From RPQK01 sp041946865 (GTDB taxonomy: Bacteria; Acidobacteriota; UBA6911; RPQK01), in assembly GCA_041946865.1 (NCBI GenBank), contig JBHGBF010000023.1, positions 1 to 37,853 on the forward strand: DNA of 37,853 nt. The letters run 5' to 3'. The position numbers and the translations under genes were made by a program. Every line of letters starts with the position of its first letter. Positions within the stretch are counted from its first letter, which is position 1. Below are positions 17,021-24,272 of this stretch, piece after piece. The notes beneath the pieces are model-generated. The model saw only the letters and a program-made list of their open reading frames with translations. It was not told where the DNA came from and did no database searches.

Positions 17021-17036
17021 AGGCACGGTTCTTGCT
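17021..17036 (+). promoter_or_regulatory. sigma-54 (-24/-12) promoter of the Qrc-like operon
   Basis: AGGCACGGTTCTTGCT matches the consensus TGGCACG-N4-TTGCW at all but the first base, with the invariant GG and GC separated by exactly 10 bases. Transcription would start near 17047, about 65 bases before the first gene. A sigma-54-dependent activator gene with an intact GAFTGA loop lies at the far end of the same locus, which supports the call. Confidence 0.8.
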
Positions 17037-17111
17037 GTAGTCCGGTTGTGAGTGCATGAAGAAGCATGCAGGCGGCGGCCTTGAAAGGGCCGAGCAAGAA
17101 GGAGGAACAAC

Positions 17112-17342
17112 GTGTTTGACTTTGGCGACCCCCGAACGGTTTGGCTGAATGTGACCAACGTGATCCTTGGCCTGGTGACGCTCGTTTGTCTGGTTCTCCT
17201 GGCCCGGGCGCTGATCTATGAAGTCCGGGTCCGACGGGAGCGGAAGACCCGGGTGTCGGATGCCGACCACGTCTATGCAGTGGAGGGCTTGGGCCTGACT
17301 ATGGCCGACGGCGGAGAAAAGGTCCCATCCAAGAAGAAGTAG
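17112..17342 (+). CDS. small single-pass membrane protein at head of the Qrc-like operon
   Basis: The 76-aa product begins at GTG with a strong ribosome site (AAGGAGGAA) 5-6 bases upstream. A single membrane segment (about residues 13-36, LNVTNVILGLVTLVCLVLLA) is followed by a basic stretch (VRVRRERKTR), so the tail should be cytosolic. I do not recognise a family. It is the first gene after the sigma-54 promoter and 30 bp upstream of the cysteine-rich GcvH-like gene, so it probably belongs to the complex or its assembly. Confidence 0.78.
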   Translation: MFDFGDPRTVWLNVTNVILGLVTLVCLVLLARALIYEVRVRRERKTRVSDADHVYAVEGLGLTMADGGEKVPSKKK

Positions 17343-17372
17343 CCGATCGAGAGTCTCGAAAACCGGAGTTGC

Positions 17373-18302
17373 TTGTCATTGCCAAGGCGCCTCATGACTT
17401 GCCCCTTTTTTAGGGAACAACGGGTTAAGTTTTGCAGCCTGTCCGGGTACAGGAAGATGATCCTTCTGGATGTGGCTGACACGGCCCACGAGGTTTGTTC
17501 GGGACCATCCTACCCGACATGCCCGGTTTTGAGGAAAGCGGCGACGGGACAAGGCCATCCGGCGGGAGACCGCTCGCTCGCCTGCCCGTCGCTTCACGAG
17601 TCTCTGGTTCAGTACTGTACCGCCGGGGCGTTCAAGAAGTTCGTGCCGGCCTCCGAACCGAGACTGGTTCGGTGCGGGCGTCCTGCCTATCGGTACTGTG
17701 ATCTCTACCGGGAAGCGGTGCCGGTGGCGCAGGCTGACACCGGGACGGCTCTGGCCCCCGGGGTCTGCCTCCCGGCGCACCTGGGCTATGCGCGGAACCA
17801 CATGTGGATGGACCAGATCGGCACCCGCCAGTGCCAGATCGGCATCGACGCTTTTCTCGCCGGAATGATCCACAGCGTGGACCAACTCTCCTTTCTTGCC
17901 GTTGCCGGCGTATACCGGCCCACGGTCGTTCTTACGGTAAGAGGGGTGGATCTTCGGCTGACGTTCCCCGCGGCGATCGCCATCAGGGCGGCCAACCTCT
18001 ATCTGCGCGCTCGAACGTCGCCTTTGACGGAAGACCCATACGGAGCGGGCTGGCTGTTTGAGGGGGAACTGCAGGATGCGGATCAGGTGGAGAAGAAGCT
18101 GTTGCGGGGCGCCGAAGCGACATCGTGGATGAAGGAAGAAAGTCGCCGCCTGGAGAGCTGGATACGAGAGCACGTGCCCGGGAGCGACGGCGAGCCAATC
18201 TTGAGTTCGGGTCGGCCTTCGGGTCAGACCTGGATCGAACGTCTGTCACGAGAGGAGTTGTTGTCTCTCTTCGAGGAGTTTCTTACGGCCGACTTAACGT
18301 AG
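17373..18302 (+). CDS. cysteine-rich GcvH-like protein (no lipoyl lysine)
   Basis: The 309-aa protein has two parts. Residues 10-109 are a duplicated cysteine module: Cys10, 21, 42, 50 and Cys71, 82, 101, 109, each C-x10-C-x18/20-C-x7-C, with matching sequence around them (CPFFREQRVKFC against CPSLHESLVQYC). Four cysteines per unit suggest a metal or iron-sulfur site. Residues about 132-265 resemble glycine cleavage H protein (LGYARNHMWM, IGIDAFLAGM, DPYGAGWLFEGEL), but no lysine lies at the expected lipoylation turn, so it is probably not lipoylated. No gcvT or gcvP is nearby. No signal peptide. TTG at 17373 has GGAG upstream; ATG at 17394 is an alternative. It lies in the Qrc-like operon; its role is unknown. 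Confidence 0.78.
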   Translation: MSLPRRLMTCPFFREQRVKFCSLSGYRKMILLDVADTAHEVCSGPSYPTCPVLRKAATGQGHPAGDRSLACPSLHESLVQYCTAGAFKKFVPASEPRLVRCGRPAYRYCDLYREAVPVAQADTGTALAPGVCLPAHLGYARNHMWMDQIGTRQCQIGIDAFLAGMIHSVDQLSFLAVAGVYRPTVVLTVRGVDLRLTFPAAIAIRAANLYLRARTSPLTEDPYGAGWLFEGELQDADQVEKKLLRGAEATSWMKEESRRLESWIREHVPGSDGEPILSSGRPSGQTWIERLSREELLSLFEEFLTADLT

Positions 18303-18397
18303 CGTGGGTTTCAGCGCTCTGCGCGGAGCCGCTGCGGGCGCTTTGAAACGCAGCCCTGCGCCTGGAGGCCCGAACGTGAAGTACACAGGAGGTAGCA

Positions 18398-18985
18398 GTG
18401 CGGTTGCATGGGAGTATAGCGTTTATCCTCGGGCTGTTTTTGATGCTCGGAGTTGGGTGGTTTGTCTTTCCTTTGGCCTTATATGAAACCATTGACCAGC
18501 CCCTTCAGTTCAGCCATAAAGTCCATACGGGCGAGCAGGTGGGAATGTCCTGCGAAGATTGCCACGGGTTCAGAGAAGACGGAACGTTTTGTGGCATCCC
18601 GCCGCTTGAAAACTGCGTAAACTGTCACTCGGAGCCACAGGGGACGTCTGCAGCGGAAAAAGCGCTCTTCGAGAACTACATCTCCAAAGAGCGTGAGATT
18701 CCCTGGCTGGTCTACGCACGCCAGCCCCAGAACGTCTACTTCTCGCACATTCAGCATGTGAAGCTTGCCGGCATTAAGTGCGAACGCTGCCACGGCCCTC
18801 ACGGAAGCTCCGAAACTCTCCCGCCGTACCAGCGCAACCGGATCAGCGGTTACAGCCGCAACATCTGGGGCCAGTCTGTCTCCGGCATCCGATCCGCCCC
18901 ATGGGACGGGATGAAGATGGACGACTGTGAGCGTTGCCACGCGGAGCGGCGCGCCGGAGCCAGTTGCCTGGGTTGCCACAAGTAG
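18398..18985 (+). CDS. qrcA: membrane-anchored pentaheme cytochrome c, QrcA-like
   Basis: The 195-aa protein has an N-terminal membrane anchor (residues 5-28, SIAFILGLFLMLGVGWFVF) and five CxxCH heme-c sites at residues 52, 73, 128, 177 and 190. FSHKVH and FSHIQH histidines are typical distal ligands of class III-like cytochromes. The GTG start has AGGAGG 5 bases upstream. It heads a four-gene block in the order of Desulfovibrio qrcABCD, where QrcA takes electrons from periplasmic cytochrome c3. QrcA is generally described as hexaheme, so one heme may be missing or use a non-canonical site. Expected location: periplasmic face of the inner membrane. Confidence 0.85.
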   Translation: MRLHGSIAFILGLFLMLGVGWFVFPLALYETIDQPLQFSHKVHTGEQVGMSCEDCHGFREDGTFCGIPPLENCVNCHSEPQGTSAAEKALFENYISKEREIPWLVYARQPQNVYFSHIQHVKLAGIKCERCHGPHGSSETLPPYQRNRISGYSRNIWGQSVSGIRSAPWDGMKMDDCERCHAERRAGASCLGCHK

Positions 18986-19079
18986 CAGCTGCCGGAAAAT
19001 CCACAAGCTTGGGCGGTTGAGCGGTGGATATTCCGCTCCGTATCAAAACCCGCCCGAAGAACGCATCAAGGAAAGGATT

Positions 19080-21221
19080 ATGAAAACAGGCCTGATAGAT
19101 CGCCGGAATGTGCTTAAGTTCCTTGGAGGCTCGGCTCTGGGCACGGTCCTTAGTCCGCTGCCTTGGAAAGTCCTCGACGACGTGTCGATCTGGACACAAA
19201 ACTGGTCCTGGATACCTGTGCCGCCTCGCGGCGAGACCGTCATCCGGCATACGAGTTGTGCGCTCTGCCCCGCGGGATGCGGGGTCAAGGCGCGTTGTGT
19301 CGGCGCGCAGCCGATAAGCTTGTCCGGCCTCCCCGGCCATCCGACCAGCCGCGGCTTTCTCTGCCCGGGCGGGCTTCTAGGCCATCATCTCCCCTACTCT
19401 CCAGGGCGCGTCCTCCAACCGTTGCGCAGGACTGCGGGGGCAAAGGAAGCGGCTCGTCTTTCCCCGGAACAGGCTGTAGCGGACCTCGCCGGCATCCTGG
19501 GCCGGCTCAAAGCTGATCCGGCCGCGGGCCGCGTGGCGATTATCGACTCACTGCCCGGGCGGTCCGTTTCGCTGGCCTACCGGCGCTTCGCGGCCCAATT
19601 CGCCGGCGGCGCTTATGTCGCTCCATCTTCTGACCTCAAAAGCAGCCTGCGTGTTTTCCGCGGGATTGGCGGCCAGGCGTATCCGGAGATCGGGATCGAC
19701 CTCGAACGCGCTCGCACCATCTTGAGCTTTGGCGCCGACTGGTTCGAAGGCTGGGGAACACCGGGGCGACTGACCGGAAAACGCCAGCCGGATCAGGCGG
19801 CACGAGTCACGCAGATCGAGCCGCGTTACTCACACACGGCGGCGCTGGCCGATGCCTGGCTGCCGGTGCGCCCAGGCACTGAGCCGATCCTCGCTTTGGG
19901 GATAGCAAGCGTGATTTTGCGCGACCGGCTGTTCAACCCTGCTCTGTCACCCCTGGTTAACCGGCTGAACGAGATTGCCGATTTCCGGGACTTGTCAGTC
20001 GCGATGCGCCCGGAGCGTTCGGCTGAAATCTGCGGAATCGACGCGGAATCAGTAACCAGGGTCGCGCGCGAGATCGCAACCCGTCTTCCCGGCCTGGCGC
20101 TCGCAGGCGGGTTGTTTGACGCGGACGAGATCGTCGCAGTCAACCTCCTGAGCCTCCTGACAGGGGCGGCGGGAAGCGAGGGCGTGTTCGTCCCCCGGCG
20201 GAGTATCCCGGAAGTCGACACGCTGCCAGCAGCCGGGTTGGCATCCCCCACCGAGATCTCTCAGATCCCGGATGAGTCGATAGCGCTGCTCATCGTTGAC
20301 ACCTCCGTGCTTGGACAATCCTTCCCAAGCTCGGCCATCAGCCGGAAGCTGGTGCCGCAGAACGCCGCAGTCGTGTCATTTACCTCGCTGGCCACGGGTT
20401 TTTCCGATCTTTCGCACTACGTGCTGCCGGTTCCCATGTACCTGGAGGCGTTCGAGGAGATCCCGACGCCGGCCGACTCGCCTGTAGCCTCCCTGTCGTT
20501 CTCGGTTCCGTTTTTGCCGGCGCCGCCGGCGGCCTGCTCGCCGGTAGAGTGGGTCAACCGCCTGGTCCAAGCCGCCCGGCTGGAGTGGGAGAGCGTTTCT
20601 GTCGATGCTCTGGCGGAGGCCCGAATCAAGGCCGTCTGGAATTCGAAGAGAGGCTCGGTCTACAGCTACCCGGACGGCGCGAGCAAGGCGACTGCCGATT
20701 TCTCCTCGGCGGAAGAGCTGGTGAAGGCGTTCAGATCGGGCGCGTGCTGGCTTGATTCACCGGCTGAAGCCGCCAAACCGGACTTCGCCGGCTCCCCCTA
20801 TCTGAGCGCCGACACCTGGGGAAGACTGAAGGGTTCCCTGAACCGGCCGATAGAGGTCTCGACCAGGTCGGACGAGAGTTCCCTTACGCTCATGCCTTTC
20901 AGGACTTCCATCCTGGCGCTCGGCGCGGCTTCGCCGTTAGCCGGTAAGCTGACCCGCGAATCCGATTTTTATCCGCGACCGGGGGACGCGCTGATATCGC
21001 CTTCCACGGCTGCTCAGCTGGGTCTGCATGAGGGCCAGAAGGCCGAGCTGGAAACCAGTAAGGGCAGGCTCGCCGTCCGGGTTCGGATCGACGAGACCGC
21101 CGTCCCCGGTGTGGCGTTTGTGCCGGTTTGTGGAACGGATGATCCCCGAGATTTGTGCGATATCAGTGAAGACTTTGCATGGCGGCCGACGCCGGCAAAG
21201 ATCAGGAGGTTCGATGTCTGA
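19080..21221 (+). CDS. qrcB: Tat-exported molybdopterin-oxidoreductase-like subunit, QrcB-like
   Basis: The start at 19080 has a GGAAAGG ribosome site. The 713-aa protein begins with a twin-arginine signal (DRRNVLKFLGGSALG), so it is exported folded. Next comes the QrcB-like SIWTQNWSWIPVPPRGE segment and a cluster motif Cys60-x2-Cys63-x3-Cys67-x27-Cys95. The remainder follows the molybdopterin family fold with a C-terminal domain (LGLHEGQKAELETSKGRLAV). In the characterised Qrc complex this subunit carries no Mo cofactor and is structural; that probably applies here, but loss of cofactor residues must be checked by alignment. Its stop overlaps the next gene by 8 bp. Confidence 0.86.
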   Translation: MKTGLIDRRNVLKFLGGSALGTVLSPLPWKVLDDVSIWTQNWSWIPVPPRGETVIRHTSCALCPAGCGVKARCVGAQPISLSGLPGHPTSRGFLCPGGLLGHHLPYSPGRVLQPLRRTAGAKEAARLSPEQAVADLAGILGRLKADPAAGRVAIIDSLPGRSVSLAYRRFAAQFAGGAYVAPSSDLKSSLRVFRGIGGQAYPEIGIDLERARTILSFGADWFEGWGTPGRLTGKRQPDQAARVTQIEPRYSHTAALADAWLPVRPGTEPILALGIASVILRDRLFNPALSPLVNRLNEIADFRDLSVAMRPERSAEICGIDAESVTRVAREIATRLPGLALAGGLFDADEIVAVNLLSLLTGAAGSEGVFVPRRSIPEVDTLPAAGLASPTEISQIPDESIALLIVDTSVLGQSFPSSAISRKLVPQNAAVVSFTSLATGFSDLSHYVLPVPMYLEAFEEIPTPADSPVASLSFSVPFLPAPPAACSPVEWVNRLVQAARLEWESVSVDALAEARIKAVWNSKRGSVYSYPDGASKATADFSSAEELVKAFRSGACWLDSPAEAAKPDFAGSPYLSADTWGRLKGSLNRPIEVSTRSDESSLTLMPFRTSILALGAASPLAGKLTRESDFYPRPGDALISPSTAAQLGLHEGQKAELETSKGRLAVRVRIDETAVPGVAFVPVCGTDDPRDLCDISEDFAWRPTPAKIRRFDV

Positions 21222-21993
21222 CAACGCGGAGCAAAATCGAGAAGCAAAAGACGGCCGCCCGGCCCATCGGTACGGCATGGCCGTAGACCTTGACCGCTGC
21301 AATGGATGCGGCGCCTGCATGCTGGCCTGTGCCGTAGAGAACAACGTTGCGCCCGTACCTGAGGAAGCGGATGACCGGAAAGGGGTGACGTGGATCAGGG
21401 TCTACAAGGCGAGCAACGGGGCGGCTTTCCCGGAGGCGCGAACGGTTTACCTTCCCGTCCTGTGCCAGCAGTGCGGCCACGAGACCCCTTGCGTGGCGGT
21501 CTGTCCACAACAGGCGGTCGACGTGGATCCGGAAACAGGAATCGTAAGCCAGATGCCCGAGCGATGTCTTGGCTGCCGCTACTGCATGGCAGCCTGTCCG
21601 TATCACGCCCGCTACTTTAACTGGTGGGATCCTGTCTGGCCGGAGGGACTCGCAAAGACTCTTAACCCGGCGGTCTCGCCCAGGATGAGAGGTGTGGTCG
21701 AGAAGTGCAATCTCTGCCATGCCCGTCTGCAGGCCGCCCGTGCCAAGGCAGCCGCCGAAGGGCGCCGCGAGGCGCAGCCCGAAGATTACCAGCCGGCCTG
21801 CGTCGAGGCGTGCCCGACAGGCGCCCTGACTTTTGGCGACCTGGCCGATCCGGATTCGCAAGTATCTCGGCTCGCCCGCTCGCAAAACTCTTTTCGCTTG
21901 CTGGAGCGGCTGCGGACCGATCCGAAAATCTACTATCACTCCAACCGGCGCTGGGTCCACGAGTTGGCGGAGCGGGGGGTATCGCGAACTTGA
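21214..21993 (+). CDS. qrcC: four-cluster periplasmic ferredoxin subunit, QrcC-like
   Basis: The start at 21214 has AGGAGG 5 bases upstream and overlaps the preceding gene by 8 bp, giving translational coupling. The 259-aa protein has sixteen cysteines in four ferredoxin-type groups: 29/32/35/39, 84/87/93/97, 118/121/124/128 and 165/168/196/200 (CNGCGACMLAC, CQQCGHETPCVAVC, CLGCRYCMAAC, CNLC with CVEAC). It resembles the DmsB/PsrB/NrfC electron-wire subunits. It has no signal peptide, so it would be co-exported with the Tat-signal subunit. It carries electrons between the cytochrome and the NrfD-like membrane subunit. Confidence 0.9.
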   Translation: MSDNAEQNREAKDGRPAHRYGMAVDLDRCNGCGACMLACAVENNVAPVPEEADDRKGVTWIRVYKASNGAAFPEARTVYLPVLCQQCGHETPCVAVCPQQAVDVDPETGIVSQMPERCLGCRYCMAACPYHARYFNWWDPVWPEGLAKTLNPAVSPRMRGVVEKCNLCHARLQAARAKAAAEGRREAQPEDYQPACVEACPTGALTFGDLADPDSQVSRLARSQNSFRLLERLRTDPKIYYHSNRRWVHELAERGVSRT

Positions 21994-22064
21994 GGTCGTG
22001 AACACGTCCGCCTGACAGCTCGAGAGACTGAAGGCGGAGTTACAGCAATCAAAGGAGGCAACAG

Positions 22065-23345
22065 TTGGATAGGCACTTGATAGCCCGAGGACTGGACCGG
22101 ACTTCTTTCTGGAGGTTCAGTCTGTGGATACTGCCTTGGGCAGCAATTCTTGCCTCGGGGGCATATGCGGCCGGGACCTGCCTGGTTTCAGGTCTTAACC
22201 GCACGAACATGGATAATCGATTTGCCTTCGGGCTCTGGATTTTCCTTGACTTGACCATTATTGCGTTCGGCGCGGGGGCCTTTTTCACCGGATTCCTCTT
22301 GTACGTCCTGCGCCGGAAACAACTGAAGTCCGTCATCAACAGCGCGGTTGTCGTGGGACTGGCCTGCTACAGCGGGGCTGTCGCCGTGCTGGCCGTGGAC
22401 GTGGGCCAGCCGCTGCGCGCCTGGTTCACGTTCTGGCACCCGAATGTTCACTCGATGCTGACCGAAGTCACTTTCTGCATCAGCTGTTACCTTTGCGTGC
22501 TGCTCATCGAGTACTTGCCGCTGCTTCTCAAGAACCGGAAACTCCGCCGCATTCCATCGTTTTTGTTATTCGAGTTCGAGATGCACCGGCTGATGTATGT
22601 TTTGGCGGGAGTGGGGACTTTCCTCTCCTTCTTCCACCAAGGCTCTCTCGGCGGCCTTTACGGGGTGCTCCAGGGCCGTCCCTTTGCTTTCCGCGAAGGC
22701 ATAGCGATCTGGCCGAGCACGTTTTTTCTGTTCATTCTGTCGGCCATGGCGGTGGGCCCCTGTTTTCTGATGCTGATTGTCTGGACTGTTTCCAAGCTCA
22801 CGAAGAAGACATTGGTCAGTCCGGATTTCGACCACCTGCTGGGCCGCGTCTCAGGGACTATCCTGTCCGCTTACCTCGTCCTGAAGTGTGTGGATACCCT
22901 GATCTGGATGAATCGGACGGCTGTGTCACTCGGATCGGATCCATTTGCGTTCTATGCCTGGAGACCTTTCGGGAGCTGGATCTTGTTTACTGAGTTGATC
23001 GTCTGCGGCCTGGTGCCCGCCGTCGTCCTGGTGAGCAGCCGGCTGCGCAGCCGGCACTGGTTGTTAGTAGCGGCCGCGGTCCTGGTGTGCGTCGGGGTTG
23101 GCCTGAATCGTTTTGTCATGACGATTCAGACGCTGGCCTTGCCGACCCTGCCGTTCGACCGCTTCATGAGTTACTGGCCGAGCTGGCAGGAGGTAGCGAC
23201 CTTTCTCGCTGTGATCGCCTACGGCGTCATTCTTTACTCCTTCTCATACCGCTATCTGAATCTGTTTCCCGAAGAAAAGCGGTCCGTGAGGGCAACTTCA
23301 AGAGCGATAGCAGTACCGGATTCAGCGTTAGTGGAAACGACCTAA
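22065..23345 (+). CDS. qrcD: NrfD/PsrC-like membrane quinone-reducing subunit, QrcD-like
   Basis: The TTG start at 22065 follows AAAGGAGG at good spacing. The 426-aa protein has about ten hydrophobic segments (e.g. ILPWAAILASGAYAAGTC, IFLDLTIIAFGAGAFFTGF, VATFLAVIAYGVILYSFSY) typical of the NrfD/PsrC family, which bind menaquinone in the membrane and contact the ferredoxin subunit. Conserved-looking features include FHQGSLGGLYGV near residue 190. It is fourth in qrcABCD order. The Act (alternative complex III) arrangement with two NrfD-like proteins and a fused MopB-ferredoxin is not seen, so Qrc-like is preferred. Confidence 0.88.
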   Translation: MDRHLIARGLDRTSFWRFSLWILPWAAILASGAYAAGTCLVSGLNRTNMDNRFAFGLWIFLDLTIIAFGAGAFFTGFLLYVLRRKQLKSVINSAVVVGLACYSGAVAVLAVDVGQPLRAWFTFWHPNVHSMLTEVTFCISCYLCVLLIEYLPLLLKNRKLRRIPSFLLFEFEMHRLMYVLAGVGTFLSFFHQGSLGGLYGVLQGRPFAFREGIAIWPSTFFLFILSAMAVGPCFLMLIVWTVSKLTKKTLVSPDFDHLLGRVSGTILSAYLVLKCVDTLIWMNRTAVSLGSDPFAFYAWRPFGSWILFTELIVCGLVPAVVLVSSRLRSRHWLLVAAAVLVCVGVGLNRFVMTIQTLALPTLPFDRFMSYWPSWQEVATFLAVIAYGVILYSFSYRYLNLFPEEKRSVRATSRAIAVPDSALVETT

Positions 23346-23360
23346 AGGAGAGTCAGAATT

Positions 23361-24182
23361 ATGTTGCCGGGAATAAACGGTTTTCATTGGCAGCTCGGAC
23401 ACCTGGTTTTCATCAGCACTTTCTTCACGATTCTCTTCGTGATCTTCGGGACCTCGGCCCTGGGATTCGTGAGATCGGCGTTACGCCTGCGCAGCCAGAA
23501 CAAAGAGGCTATGTTCTGGCATCATCAATTTCAGGACCTGGTACCGGATGAGAAGTCTTGCCGGCATGCGATGACCGGAGAGCTGAAAGGGAGGATCTGC
23601 CCGAACGCCTTCGATTGCTGCAATTGCGCCACCCACGCCGTAATGAGTGAAGAACATCCCTGCTCCTCGGAGGCGGAGCAGGTCGCCGGACTTTGCTATC
23701 CGCCCGCGCGCCTCTACCACCGCGGACATGCCTGGGTAGAACCACAAAGTGACGGTACCGTCCTGGTCGGTCTTGATGATTTCGCGAGCAGACTGCTGGG
23801 AACGCCGGATCTAGTCGAGCTACCGGAAGTTGGAAAGCAACTGACAGTCAATGCCACGGCTTGGACAGCGCGCAAGTCGGGCGCCGAGGTCAGGGTCCTC
23901 GCTCCTGTTTCGGGAGAGGTCGTGACGGTCGGAGGCCAGGATCAGGGGTGGTACCTCCGGTTGCGGCCCGATTCGCCGCTCTCCCAGGCGCGTCACCTGC
24001 TTCACGGGGGCGAGGTTGAGGCGTGGATTCGCCACGAGTTGGAGCGCCTCGAGGCGTTTGCCTCCAGCCCTGAAGTGGGAGCAGTACTGGCTGACGGCGG
24101 GGAGTTGGTCAATGACCTCTCAGGCGCCTTTCAGTCCGGCGACTGGGACCACGTTTGCAGCAGTTTCTTCCTGCAGCCCTGA
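23361..24182 (+). CDS. membrane-anchored GcvH-like protein with cysteine cluster
   Basis: The 273-aa protein has one N-terminal membrane segment (residues 13-37) followed by basic residues (R38, R42, R44, K48), so the rest should be cytosolic. A cysteine cluster follows: Cys67-x12-Cys80-x5-Cys86-Cys87-x-Cys89, suited to a metal or cluster. Residues about 110-235 resemble glycine cleavage H protein (LYHRGHAWVEPQSDGTVLVG, VLAPVSGEVVTVGG, GWYLRLRPDSPL). In ARKSGAEVRVLAPVSGEV the canonical lipoyl-lysine position is Gly, with a lysine two residues earlier, so lipoylation is doubtful. It starts 15 bp after the NrfD-like gene with a good ribosome site and ends the operon. Function unknown; a cytosolic partner of the complex is an inference. 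Confidence 0.8.
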   Translation: MLPGINGFHWQLGHLVFISTFFTILFVIFGTSALGFVRSALRLRSQNKEAMFWHHQFQDLVPDEKSCRHAMTGELKGRICPNAFDCCNCATHAVMSEEHPCSSEAEQVAGLCYPPARLYHRGHAWVEPQSDGTVLVGLDDFASRLLGTPDLVELPEVGKQLTVNATAWTARKSGAEVRVLAPVSGEVVTVGGQDQGWYLRLRPDSPLSQARHLLHGGEVEAWIRHELERLEAFASSPEVGAVLADGGELVNDLSGAFQSGDWDHVCSSFFLQP

Positions 24183-24272
24183 TGACGAAACCGACTTCCA
24201 CGAACCAACCCGAACCAACTCGAACAAAGACCCTTTTGTTCGTGTTGGTTCGGGGACAAGTCCGTTTCGTCA
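24183..24272. terminator. long hairpin filling the gap between convergent operons
   Basis: The whole 90-bp gap is one imperfect inverted repeat: TGACGAAACCGACTT (24183-24197) pairs with AAGTCCGTTTCGTCA (24258-24272), and CGAACCAACTCGAACAAA pairs with TTTGTTCGTGTTGGTTCG, each with one mismatch. It is best read as a bidirectional terminator. Confidence 0.85.

Noticed and set aside
17112..24182. Alternative complex III (Act) or Psr/Nrf reductase
   Set aside because: Act normally has a fused MopB-ferredoxin subunit, two NrfD-like proteins and extra cytochromes; here MopB and ferredoxin are separate and only one NrfD-like gene is present. The gene order and the WTQNWSWIPVPPRGE segment fit Qrc better.
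17373..24182. Glycine cleavage system
   Set aside because: The two GcvH-like proteins lack a lipoyl lysine at the expected position, carry extra cysteine modules, and no gcvT, gcvP or lpd gene is nearby.
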